Of a stretch of DNA of 64,000 nucleotides, positions 22,601 to 33,300 are shown piece by piece. How positions within the stretch are numbered: the first letter of the stretch is position 1; the number at the start of each line of letters is the position of its first letter. Location: contig NC_049985.1 in NCBI RefSeq assembly GCF_000003815.2, positions 1,453,410-1,517,409 on the forward strand, read 5' to 3'. The notes beneath the pieces are model-generated. The model saw only the letters and a program-made list of their open reading frames with translations. It was not told the origin of the DNA and did not search any database. The translations under genes and the position numbers were made by a program. Source of the stretch: Branchiostoma floridae. Its lineage: Eukaryota > Chordata > Leptocardii > Amphioxiformes > Branchiostomatidae.

Positions 22601-25600
22601 GGAGATTAGCATGTCTATACTTTTCGCGCAGGCGCAGTACGTTCCGGTGACGTGCTACCACTTCTTTGTGGATGGATTGACATAGCAGATGACTAAATAA
22701 TCTCCAAGATACCATAAGATAGTATCAAAAGGTGGCAGAGGAGCCAGTTTGGTACTATCTTATGCCATTGCAGGATCTGCTTGGAGATTAGTGACTTACA
22801 CCTTTGCAAGGTCAACCCGGAGACCAGACTGTAAGGTTTGATCCACTCACACCTTGAAGGACCCCTACTCTTTGCATATGGGTTACGTTGTAACTGTAAC
22901 ACGCTGCATCTCTGACTTCTCCCTAAGAAACATCTTCTTTCAACTTGTTATGTTACTTCAACTGAAAGAACATTAGCATGAAAGTTTATCTGTGTACATA
23001 TACACATATACACACAGACATACATGCACACACACACAGAAACAAACCCATGCAGACACACACACAGACATACACATACACACACACACACACACAGACA
23101 TACACACACACACACAGACACACACACACACACACAGACACACACATACACACACACACACACACACACGTAGACACACACACATGCACACACACACACA
23201 CACGTAGACACACACACATGCACACACACACACACACACACGCTTTGACCTCTGCCCCCTGACCTCACCATCATGGCTGCCAGTGTGAGTATGACTGTGA
23301 CCAGCGGAGAGATGGTGGGCAGTGCATTGTGGGTATACTCCTGTACCAGCCCTCCTGTCATGGTGGCCTGGGTGATGTCATCAGGGGACAGGAGCTTCGC
23401 ACGAACAGCTGTGGGGCAGAAAACAACAACGACAAGGTAATTAGAGATGGTAACAAGAAGTCTCCTTTGCAGACTTTGCTGATTTCGGAATTTCAACATA
23501 TGGCACAAGCCCCCTGCTGTAGTGATTGCACAAAAAGTGCACACAAAGAAACAGGTGCATGCGAGAGAAACAGGTGCGCAAGAGAGAAACAGGTGCGCAA
23601 GAGAGAAACAGGTGCGCTAGAGAAACAGGTGCACGAAAGAGGAGCAGGTGCATGAGAGAGAAACAGGTGCTCGAGAGAGAAACAGGTGCACGAGAGAGAA
23701 GCAGGTGCGTGAGAAACAGGTGCGCGAGAGAGAAGCAGGTGCGCGAGAGAGAAGTAGGTGCGCGTGAGAGAAACAGGTGCGCGAGAGAGAAACAGGTGCG
23801 CGTGAGAGAAACAGGTGCGCGAGAGAGAAACATGTGCGCGAGAGAGAAACAGGTGCATGAGAGAGAAACAGGTGTGCGAGAGAGAAACAGGTGCACGAGA
23901 GAGAAGCAGGTGCGCGAGAAACAGGTGCGCAAGAGAGAAACAGGTGCGAGAGAGAGAAACAGGTGCATGAGAGAGAAACAGGTGTGCGAGAGAGAAACAG
24001 GTGTGCGAGAGAGAAACAGGTGCATGAGAGAGAAGCAGGTGCGCGAGAGAGAAGCAGGTGCGCAAGAGAGAAGCAGGTGCGCAAGAGAAACAGGTGTGCC
24101 AGAGAGAAGCAGGTGCACGAGAGAAACAGGTGCGCAAGAGAGAAACAGGTGCGCAAGACAGAAGCAGGTGCGCGAGAGAGAAGCAGGTGTGCGAGAGAAA
24201 CAGGTGCGCAAGAGAGAAACAGGTGTACGAGAGAGAAACAGGAGCGAGAGAGAAACAGGTGCGCAAGAGAGAAACAGGTGCACAAAAGAGAAACAGGTGC
24301 GCACAAAATAAAAGGCGCGCGAGAGAAACATTCGCGCGAGAGAGAAACAGGTGCGCGAGAGAGAAACAGGTGCGCAAGAGAGAAACAGGTGCGCAAGACA
24401 GAAGCAGGTGCGCGAGAGAGAAGCAGGTGTGCGAGAGAAACAGGTGCGCAAGAGAGAAACAGGTGTACGAGAGAGAAACAGGAGCGAGAGAGAAACAGGT
24501 GCGCAAGAGAGAAACAGGTGCACAAAAGAGAAACAGGTGCGCACAAAATAAAAGGCGCGCGAGAGAAACATTCGCGCGAGAGAGAAACAGGTGCGCGAGA
24601 GAGAAACAGGTGCGCGAGAGAGAAACAGGTGCGAAATTATTGTGGCCAAAGAATAAAGCAACGACATTAAAAAGTAGTTTCAGTACCTACTGCAGTGGCG
24701 GCCTTGTCAGCGATGTTGTACAGAGCCCAGAAGTTGGGTGCCCAGTAGGCGTGTACCAACCCTCGCTTCACGGGGAACAGTCTGGATAGAACCTGGCCCA
24801 GCTGGCCCTGGGAAAACAAAAATAAACAAACAAACAAACAGCATATTATACGGTGTCCAGGTCTTTTGTGTACAGTAGGTGTGAACTAGCCCCCCTTTAA
24901 CATTCAAACAGTCGTGATAGAAGCTGATATAACTGGCCCAAGAAAAACATAAAGAAGAATGCAAAATATGCCCCATTCTCCCTTCAAGGACATAAAAACA
25001 TAATTTAAAACAGATACAGCACATAGTCAGTGATACATTTTTTGTAAGAGCGAAGGAAATCATGACAATGAACTTCTGAGCCAGAAAATGTTTTTACACA
25101 CTCAGTAACATACACACATATACGTCGTCTTACACGTCTTGTCCCTGTGAGATATAGTGCGCCAGTAGACGAGAGGGTGGAGAAGGAATTGCACACCCCT
25201 CCTTCACCATAAAAATTCATGTGCAGGTCAGGCAAACAGGTTGCCTAACTCACCGGCAAATGCCTGTCTGCCTGCTCATCTGTCGAAAAATCGACAGGAG
25301 AATCTATATACATGTACATATTGAAATACAAGCGTATCACACCATGGACCGTACCATTGCAATGAAGGGTCCAAAGGAGATGGCGAAGACCTCCAGTACG
25401 ACCACCCCCAGCCCAAACAGGTTCAGTAGAGATAGACTGGTCCACTGCACACGGCCGTCTGGGAACAAAGTTGGGAAAAATTCTTTTTGCTACTTTGTAT
25501 AATAAGTTATGTTTTCTTCCTTGTATAATAAAACTTTTTTGTACATTTCATTCCATCTATTTTGTAAACCTATGATTAATAATTAAATTGTACATGACAT

Positions 25601-28600
25601 TCATTATTACCTCGCAATTCCATCGTTGCTTAAAGGTAGATTTTGTATCTCTTTCTCTGCAGTTTGGACAATGTCTGTATCTTACATACCAACTTGTTGC
25701 GGAATGTGTCAACTTTCTGGTGGCCCCTTATATAATTTGTCACATTCACACAAGCATTAAGAATCCTGTCTATAGTGACCACCTGAGTGTCTACATAGAC
25801 AAACCTTCATTGGTCTGATGAGTATAAGTAACATATCTATATATTTCATTATTTTCACATGATATTATCACCCATTGTTTTGGACATACATTCATTAAAC
25901 TGATTCAGTTCATCTTTTTTTAAGGTGACCAAAATATAACATTAAATGACAAGTAAATTTTATTGTAGTAGTACTACATTCATGCTCCATTGGGGCTAAA
26001 TGCAGTAAGTTGTTTACAAATTAAAGGGATTGACAGGAAAACTATGCTATGCCTTACTTATATCTATATATTACATGCTTCTTAAGGTTGACCACCATGT
26101 TATAACAGATGTTTAGGAAATGTATATTGTTGTCTTGACCTCTATTTGACCTTGTGAAGCAGTGCGCCCTCAGCAGGTAGATGAAGTAGGCAGGTGCGAT
26201 GTACAGGTAGATGTGCTTAAAGTTTAGCAGCAAGGAGAACCAGAACGCTCCTTCCAGATGTCTTCTCTGGAAAACATACAAAAAATGTCCTCATGGGAGT
26301 CATGTGGCATACATACAATGTAATATCACAACATTATTGAAATTGGTATTTCATGTGTCTGCAAAACTTGAAAACAAGTTGTAAATTGGCACTAATACCC
26401 ACTCCTCACATTGTACATTTTTTATATGCTAATGTTTATATATTTATATTTTCTACATCATGTAGTACACGTTACTGTTCTGTCACCACATACATGTACA
26501 TGTGTATGCCTATAACACCTGGTCTCAACAACTACACAAGGATCTGAGGAAAAATGGTTGAAGAGAGTCTTAACTAATAATATTGATGCAACTGTTTTAA
26601 TGTGACTTTTAATGGTTGGCTGGCCAGGTTTGAATGTACATATGTAATGTATGTAATTTTGTGTGTTAAATGTTATATCTGAAAATATCAATGCCATTCA
26701 GGCTACATTTCCTGTATGTCTGCAAAATTGTATAGTACATTCTACTAGTCTGTCATGCTACCCATAACTTAACGATAATGCTTTATAAACCCCAGACAGT
26801 ATGACAACCGACCTGTAGAATCCTGGCGATGGATAACAACTTGAGTCCAGTCAGGAAACCGTTGTACTGGAAATGGATATCTGGAACATCTGTTAAGTGA
26901 TCATACCAGACAGCGTGCTGTTATCAAGTGTATGAATGATGACTACTTGACCAAATAGGAGTTACACCAGCAAAGTTTTGGATACGACTTGGGAAGTTAC
27001 ATGAGTAACTGCTATTTGGTCATCGATATATTTCCGACTGCAAAATCTGGCTGATCCAAGGGTAATTCATCATACTTTCTTACGATTGATTGATTAATTG
27101 ATTGATTGAACCCATGAAAAGATACGGTCCACGATGAGCAGTCCAAAGTTCCACAGCAGAAGTACTGCCAGTACAAACATGGGCTGGGACAGGAGCTGGG
27201 GGGAATTCTTCTTACCCATCACCTGCACACACTGGCAACACCTGGACACAAGAAGAGTGGAATCAAAATGCGGAAATAGCTATGCAATGAATTGGTTAAG
27301 GATGCTTTTAAAGAAGGCTTGTATAACTGAATCACAATCTCTGGAGAGTTGTGATCACTCCTTTTATACACCATATTTCTAATACTAAAAAGGGTGGGGT
27401 TGAAACATTTTGTTCTGTTACCAGCAATATGTTTGAGTCAAAAATCCTGCTTGGAGAGAGTTCAGAATTGTCGAATACCTAGGACATTGTTCATACCCTT
27501 CTACAGAAGCCTTTACCTGCAACCTGTACAGTTATCAATTTCTAAAAACTTAAGGTAACATGTGAGAATTTTGAACCCCGAAAATGTTGTGAACCAAGTG
27601 GCTTTACTAATACATGTATGTAACTGACAACGGTGCAAGAGATAACATAAACCTACAGAAACTTACTCGTACACTGCGTACACCAGCAGCAGATCAGAGA
27701 CGATGACGGACAGGCGCTGGAACAGGACGGTAGCGAAGCTGGCGTAGTTCAGGTTTGTGACCTTCAGCATGGCAGGGTCGAAGTACTTCGCTACATGAGA
27801 CAGGAGGAACTCGAACCAGGCGAACAGGGGAGGGTAGTCAAGGGTCCACTCCGAGGTGTCCTGGAGTAGGTAGAAAGTAGAACGTCATTGTTAAAATAAA
27901 GATACTCAAAGCAAAGGTAGATTGAGATTACAATTGAGTTGCAATCAATATTCAGCCTGGTATCCAGACATATAACAGCTCCAGACTCTTTACTAGTAAT
28001 TTCAATTGAAATTGCAACAAAATAATCCATTATATTGTAGAGTACCAGTTTCCATAGAATTTGTATGAACTGACAGATATTTAACGGACAGAGATAATGA
28101 ATTGCCTTCAAAAATTACCTGGAAGTATAACCTTCATAAAGGAACTGACAGATACTAAACATGGTTAGATATTTGCACACACAAAATCTGTTGTTTTCAT
28201 TTTCCTTAGCGTTTTTCCTTTATTTTCCCTTGTCTTACTTGTACCGGGCACTTGAGTTGTATCTAACCTATGCGCAATCTGCCATTATTCTCTGCAAAGA
28301 GGCTTAGGGCAGTACAGAAGAAGAAGATATAAGAACTGGAAGACAATAATGAAACGTAATGCTCCAGACCTCATAGTACCACTGTGACACAGGCTTGCTG
28401 TGGGTGATGGCCAACCAGTTCCTGTGGACCTCAAAGTCTGTCGAACGACTGCAGAAAAAAACAGGAACAAACTGCATTGCAGGTCAACTGGTATTGAATA
28501 AAAAATAAAGGTTGAGAAGTCCCATGTCCTTTTTGAGATTGTAGGGGGCGCAATGGGTAATGTTATCATATGTGTCTTGGGGCAATATGGTAATATACTA

Positions 28601-29475
28601 CTATTATTAGTACTAATAAGTATTATACTACTAACTAAAACTATTGGAAGGCAGAGCCCATCCCTCTTCTTCCACCACCTTTTTTATATACCTCCCCAGT
28701 CAGGATCTCAATATTTATACACCTGGGTGAACAAAGTGGTGCAATGCACCACTTTCTTCACCCAGGTGTATAATAGTGACACATGATTCTCAAAAACGTA
28801 TCAGAATTTAGTGGTATTACATTGTTTAATGACATTGTCACACCTTTGGTGCTATCATCAGACATGTGAAAGTGGCAGCATGTAGTTGTTCCATGATATA
28901 AGAATCATAATCACTTTCTAGTCTCTCAGTGACCAGACTCCGGATCGCTGGAAAATCGTAGAAATGGAACAAATAGAGAGGAATATAACCGGCCAGGGAA
29001 CAGCTCGGCTTACTCCTCTATTTGTTCCATTTTTACGATTTTCCAGCGATCCGGAGTCTGGTAGAGACTAATCATTTTCACTTTCAAAGCACTAAGTGTG
29101 CCCACTGAAAGTCTATTTGTGCTTGTCTATTTTGATTTGTATTACTGTCCCAATTCCTATGCAGTGCTAAAGGATGCTTAACATCACAATAAAATCACAA
29201 TAATACTGTTGTAAACCCACACCAGTTTGAGTTACTAGTATCCAAAAAGTGGGCAATATTTTCCAGCAGACGCCCCCTGCGGGTCAAAGTTCAATCATCA
29301 TTCATTCTCAGTTCAACACGTTTTTCTCGGAATACCGGCCTCTTAATGCTTACCTACGTTGTACAGAACCACATGTCTACATGACCAAGTTGTAATATAC
29401 TCACTAGCTGGGGATGAGAAGCAATTTGACGATAGTTACTGTCACAACAACGCAGAAAAACATGGGCGCCGCCAT
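16630..29475 (-). CDS. ALG8: Dolichyl-P-Glc: Glc1Man9GlcNAc2-PP-dolichol alpha-1,3-glucosyltransferase
   Basis: Thirteen minus-strand exons: 29475-29405, 28448-28370, 27860-27667, 27241-27126, 26880-26813, 26266-26140, 25458-25355, 24807-24687, 23408-23269, 22359-22220, 20958-20861, 17351-17279, 16873-16630. All are GT-AG and all phases join, giving 524 residues against 526 in human ALG8. The lumenal signature [16 protein letters not shown] follows the first membrane segment (catalytic region of ALG6/ALG8 enzymes). Later matches include [45 protein letters not shown] and [13 protein letters not shown]. The protein is a multi-span ER membrane enzyme that adds the second glucose to the lipid-linked oligosaccharide. 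Intron 11 contains a LINE; exons 10 and 11 have decoy tandem copies. It shares a short divergent promoter with APEH. Confidence 0.96.
17650..20560 (-). mobile_element. Decayed CR1/L2-type non-LTR retrotransposon (LINE) in ALG8 intron 11
   Basis: On the minus strand: an AP-endonuclease part (ITETW near 20220, [31 protein letters not shown]) at ~20350-19270, then a linker ([14 protein letters not shown]) and a reverse transcriptase ([27 protein letters not shown], catalytic GYADDVGL near 18400) ending at 17666. It is broken by a frameshift near 20255, an in-frame TAG at 19270-19272 and a frameshift near 18820, so it is dead. Family order EN-RT without RNase H fits CR1/L2-like elements. It is inserted in the same sense as ALG8. 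The 5' border near 20560 is approximate. Confidence 0.85.
20920..21655 (-). repeat. Seven copies of the ALG8 exon 11 acceptor and first ~40 bases, alternating 121/107-bp spacing
   Basis: The exon 11 start with its acceptor (plus-strand motif ACACCTGGCCGTCCTGACGA to CTACAGG) recurs from about 20920, 21041, 21148, 21269, 21376, 21497 and 21604. Spacings are 121, 107, 121, 107, 121, 107, meaning three 228-bp dimers. The first copy is the real exon; the six upstream ones have an intact acceptor and exon start but no full exon. Confidence 0.9.
21706..21938. mobile_element. MITE, ACTGTAAATGCA family (copy in ALG8 intron 10)
   Basis: Ends resemble ACTGTAAATGCAG and its complement, with an interior of GCGAACTTAAAACCACNGC and GAAATTAAATCC blocks. 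The same family occurs at 31374-31611, 33438-33615, 42380-42590 and 52820-53157. No coding capacity. Confidence 0.75.
22014..22268 (-). repeat. Three 103-bp tandem copies of the ALG8 exon 10 end and donor
   Basis: Copies begin (plus coordinates) at about 22014, 22117 and 22220. Each encodes [10 protein letters not shown] on the minus strand and ends in CTCAG followed by a GTATAT or GTAGAT donor. The copy at 22220 is joined to the full exon; the other two lie downstream in the intron and lack an acceptor of their own. Confidence 0.85.
22990..23242. repeat. (CA)n microsatellite in ALG8 intron 9
   Basis: About 250 bp of interrupted CA/CAGA repeats ending only ~25 bp from the donor of exon 9 (23269). 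Confidence 0.97.
23540..24635. repeat. ~19-bp minisatellite with a perfect 240-bp higher-order duplication (ALG8 intron 8)
   Basis: About 55-60 units of a GAGAGAAACAGGTGCGC-type motif. Bases 24121-24360 and 24361-24600 are identical. Because the unit lacks stops in any frame and 19 is not a multiple of 3, long open frames (to ~400 codons) appear on both strands; these are not genes. A scrap of SINE 3' sequence (CCCCCTGCTGTAGTGATTGC) sits at 23511-23530 beside the array. Confidence 0.95.
28715..28773. repeat. Near-perfect 29-bp-arm hairpin in ALG8 intron 1
   Basis: TTATACACCTGGGTGA at 28715 pairs with TCACCCAGGTGTATAA ending 28773, and the pairing continues inward to TGCA with one or two mismatches. 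Probably a tiny foldback insertion. Confidence 0.75.
28919..29070. mobile_element. Foldback MITE with ~48-bp arms in ALG8 intron 1
   Basis: Arms run from ACCAGACTCCGGATCGCTGG (28932) to its complement ending near 29062, with outer TAGTCTCT/AGAGACTA repeats. Arms are almost identical, so the insertion looks young. No open frame. Confidence 0.8.
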
Positions 29476-29590
29476 CTTGAACCGAACAGCCTAGTGGGAT
29501 AGCTGATGTCAAAGTTCGCAGTAGTTTCGCGCCACGCTACTGGCCTCCCTCCCCTTCTATAGCTCGCTCCGGAAAGTAGAAAAGCACAGG
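29476..29590. promoter_or_regulatory. Divergent ALG8/APEH promoter region with YY1-like site
   Basis: ALG8 starts at 29475 (-). A plus-strand 5' UTR exon for APEH can end at AAAGCACAG before GTGAGTC at 29589, so both genes would start within ~100 bp. On the minus strand CAAGATGGCGGCGCC spans the ALG8 start codon and matches the YY1 consensus often seen at housekeeping translation starts. No TATA box seen. A 17-bp hairpin (CCAAGGAGGTTAAAGAA) lies at 29793-29833 just inside the likely APEH first intron. Confidence 0.5.
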
Positions 29591-29927
29591 TGAGTCTTGC
29601 ATCTTGTAATGTCTTGGAGTTATCCTAGGTGAAGTGACGGTGAGAGGCTGACCCTTGCTGACCCCGAGTTGAGTTGAACCCTAGTTGACCCCCTGCTCCT
29701 GTTTGGAAAAAAAAAACAGCAGCTCATTCGTCTATTGCGGTTTCTTCAGTTCAATTCAGAGTTTCCAGGACACGTGTAAGGACATTGTCCTTCCAAGGAG
29801 GTTAAAGAAAGAGTGATTCTTTAACCTCCTTGGTCCTTCCGTACATCTGATGTAGAGTTTTGTCTTCTATATTTCTAGAGGTATTTCTTCATACTTGAAT
29901 CTGTCAAATTCTGATGTAATACTAATA

Positions 29928-30221
29928 ATGGACTGTTACCATTGTGGAGCAGCTTTTGTCAAAACTCCAAAGGGGTATAGCAGGAAAAGAATTAGTACAG
30001 TCACAAGTCCAAGTGGATACAAGTCTGTGTTCGGTACCACACCAAACCCAGACGCCTTCCTTTGCCTGGCATGTGTAAAACAGGTCAGGGCCAAGAAGGC
30101 ACATTACAAAGTTGGCAAATGGCCTAGGACTTTGTCACAGCAGCAGAACCCACCACAAGGCCCCAGAAACTTAAGAAAGAAGAGGATTCGGACAGGAAAA
30201 GGTGACCAGGCAGGTAATTAA
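29928..30221 (+). CDS. Small ORF with two CxxC pairs (hypothetical; possibly an alternative first exon)
   Basis: 97 codons from ATG 29928. The start MDCYHCG and a later LCLACV give a CxxC-x(~46)-CxxC pattern like a small zinc-binding fold, followed by a basic tail. An AGGCAG then GTAATT donor at 30209 could splice it onward. It lies in the presumed first intron of APEH and is not part of any APEH I know. I do not recognise the family; it may be a relic of a transposon-borne zinc-finger gene or chance. Confidence 0.3.
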   Translation: MDCYHCGAAFVKTPKGYSRKRISTVTSPSGYKSVFGTTPNPDAFLCLACVKQVRAKKAHYKVGKWPRTLSQQQNPPQGPRNLRKKRIRTGKGDQAGN

Positions 30222-30361
30222 GGGTGTTGGGGCATTGGTTACGTTGGTTAAGAATACATGCGACATACATACATTACAAATGTGGGCATATGTCTAAGTA
30301 TAATTTAATGGCACTAGCACTTCTCCTTTTTATTTCGTTCTACCGTACATCCCATCCAGAC

Positions 30362-33300
30362 ATGCAGACCTCCAGCAGTGCTACAGAAGCAGTACGGGTT
30401 TACAGGGACTTGGCACGGCGCCCCAGCGTGGCTCGCGCGTGGATCAACCCTGCTGCTAAGGATGTGGGAACAACGGACAGGAAACATGTCGAAGTCTGCT
30501 CGCTCTGGGCTCAGAGAGACATTGAGACTTCGAAGACCGCCAAGTTCATCAGGCAAGTTGTTGTTGTATTTCTATCAATGCCAAAGAGTTGACTTGTCTT
30601 CTTGCAGACTTGAATGTCAGTTGGGCTGGTTACCACTACCAACTCAGACCATGGCTATAATCTGGCTAAGTCGGACCAACACCTAGATGAAGACCTATCC
30701 TGAACCCTAACCCTATAAGTACACCCTACATACTAACCCTAAACTCAAAGTTTGGGTCACAGCACCAGCAATCACTGCCTGTGACCCACATGTATTGTAT
30801 TGTACTGTAAACAATCCGAATAGAGTCAAAGTCAAACACAATGCCTAGAGGTTTGGCCCTAACCTTAACAGTAACACAGCCTCTAGATGGAGTCCTGACC
30901 TTACCAGATACACCACACAGAATGGCACATGAGTTATGCCACACAAGTTACACCACACATAATGCCACATCAATGCATTTGCTTTTGTTCCTCAGGAGTC
31001 ACAAAATATCCATGACAGACAGGGGCGTGGCGAGTTCAGAGGTCAGCGGCGCTCCTGTAGACACCAGCACCTGCCAGCTGCAGCAGACGTCTCCCTCGGG
31101 AAAACTGTCGGCGGTCGTGCGTCTTCTCTCGGACAAGCAGTACCTGGAGATCTGGGACCACACCTGTAAGCTGAAGAACGTGGAGCTCCAAGCCTTGGAG
31201 AAGCACGGCAAGGTGTACGATGACGGGACCTTTGGGTGTTTCCAGTGGTCCCCATGTGAGAGGTACACTGCTTGATTTTAACTTCATGATCCAAAAATGA
31301 TTCATTCATTCATTCATCCTCGCCGCATATCAGACTTCGCTGAGGCGGGCTATCATTGTTCTCCAAGCCTTGATACTGTAAAGGATCTAAGTTTGCGGGG
31401 ATTTAATTCCATGGTAGCAGGAAAATTTACTAAAATTTTGTAAAAAGCAATGTTTGCTGTGGTTTTAAGTTCGCCATAGCGCACCATACACTGTTACAGT
31501 AGTCTCTTACTGTCATGGAAAAATGGTCTCAGTGGTTTTAAGTTTGCTGTAAATTTGCAACGCGAAAACTGCGAACATAAAACCACCGCAAAAATTTCTG
31601 CATTTACAGTATTGAGTATCACATATTTACCACATTGTCTGTGCTAAATGTTGGGATTAAGTGCTTTTTTGTTCAGTTTTTAATTGTGACATTTTAACCA
31701 ATGAAGTCATTGTTGAATCTTAAAAGGTACCTCCTGTACATCGCTGAGAAGAAGACACCTAAGATGGAGTCTTTCTTCAAGAGGAAAGACAAGGGGAAGG
31801 CGGAGTCTGGCGACGCCCCGGTCCAGGGGGAGGAGTTTGTGTATCAGGAGGACTGGGGAGAGGGTCTGGTGGCCAAACATCACCCTGTTCTCTGCATCTT
31901 CGACATAGAAGAGGAAACGACGCAGGTGTTGGAAAACGTTCCTGATGAGGTAATTGATTGGTTGCTTAATTGATTTATTAAGGTTTGATTGATTTACTAG
32001 TGCAAAGAATGCAATACATAAAGATTAAATCATTATGGCACAGTCTTTATTTAACATCCTATCTGAGGGACATCCCTCGTCAAAGCTATGTACTTATTTT
32101 CACCAGAATAAAGTGAGGAGTGCCTTTCCCAAGGATACACGATTGGTGATATGGCACTAGATTGGAACTCGGGACCTCTTGCATCTGAGCCCAACGCACT
32201 GCCAATTATGCCACGCGATCTCACAATTTCGCATACCACATCAGGTGTCGCCAGGCCAGGCAGTGTGGTGTCCTGACGGGAAAGGCGTTGTGTTCGTTGG
32301 TTGGTGGCACGTCCCCTTTCGACTGGGGATCATCTACTGCACCCTGTTCCATCTGGCCATTAATGTCTAACCTTCATCCACGTATACGTAATCTTATGTG
32401 TCCTATATTCCCTCAGGTGTCGCCAGGCCAGGCAGTGTGGTGTCCTGACGGGAAAGGCGTTGTGTTCGTTGGTTGGTGGCACGTCCCCTTCAGACTGGGG
32501 ATCATCTACTGCACTAACCGGAGGTCCGCCCTGTTCCATCTGGACCTGGACGGGCGGACGTGCAAGCAGCTGACAGGTGATGATGATGATGATGATGATG
32601 AATAGTTTATTTCGCAACAAAGAATCTCTCGCAACCCATAGGCTGAATTGCAGATTCCATTACAATAAAATGGTGTAGTAGTTTTTACTATCAATATGAT
32701 TGAAAAGCATTTTATCATTCGAAATGATAAATCCATGTATCATTAAGAAAATTACATAGACGCTAAACTTCTTGTTGACATTCAATTAGATCAAACCATA
32801 TGTCAAGTTTGTGAAACAACACTCCTAAAAAAATTAATCATTTAAAAGGCGCACAATGTAGGCCATATGGGAATTCTTTAGTCGATCTGTCCTACACTTA
32901 GGTGATGACCTGTCGGTGCGATGTCCGAGGTTCAGCCCCGACGGGAGCAGGCTGGTGTACCTGCAGAATCCGCCAGGGGGACCCCACAGCAGCTGCAGTC
33001 AGGTGGGGGGTTTTTGTCCCTCTCTTTGATACAAAAATGAAAATATACATCTAGTAGCCATCAACCAGGGCTCTAGCCAGCTCGAAATTTTTTTCCGTCA
33101 GCCAATTCTCTTTGTCGGGAAAACACTATTCCAGGAGTTAGAGAGACTGAACTGAGACCTTGAAAAACGAGTTTTTAATGAGATTATTGTATGCAAAAGG
33201 GCACCGACACACATTGTCAACAATCATAACAATAGCAAAACAAACAGCGTGTGGCCTTTACGGCCGTGGACGGCGTCCCCAAGCCGCCTGTAGCTTCCAC

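Noticed and set aside
22948-23544. 198-codon minus frame with Cys/Val runs
   Set aside because: It is ALG8 exon 9 running on into the (CA)n tract; only 23269-23408 is coding.
23441-24789. Several 240-408-codon open frames on both strands
   Set aside because: They are frame-cycling translations of the 19-bp minisatellite in an ALG8 intron; the unit simply lacks stops.
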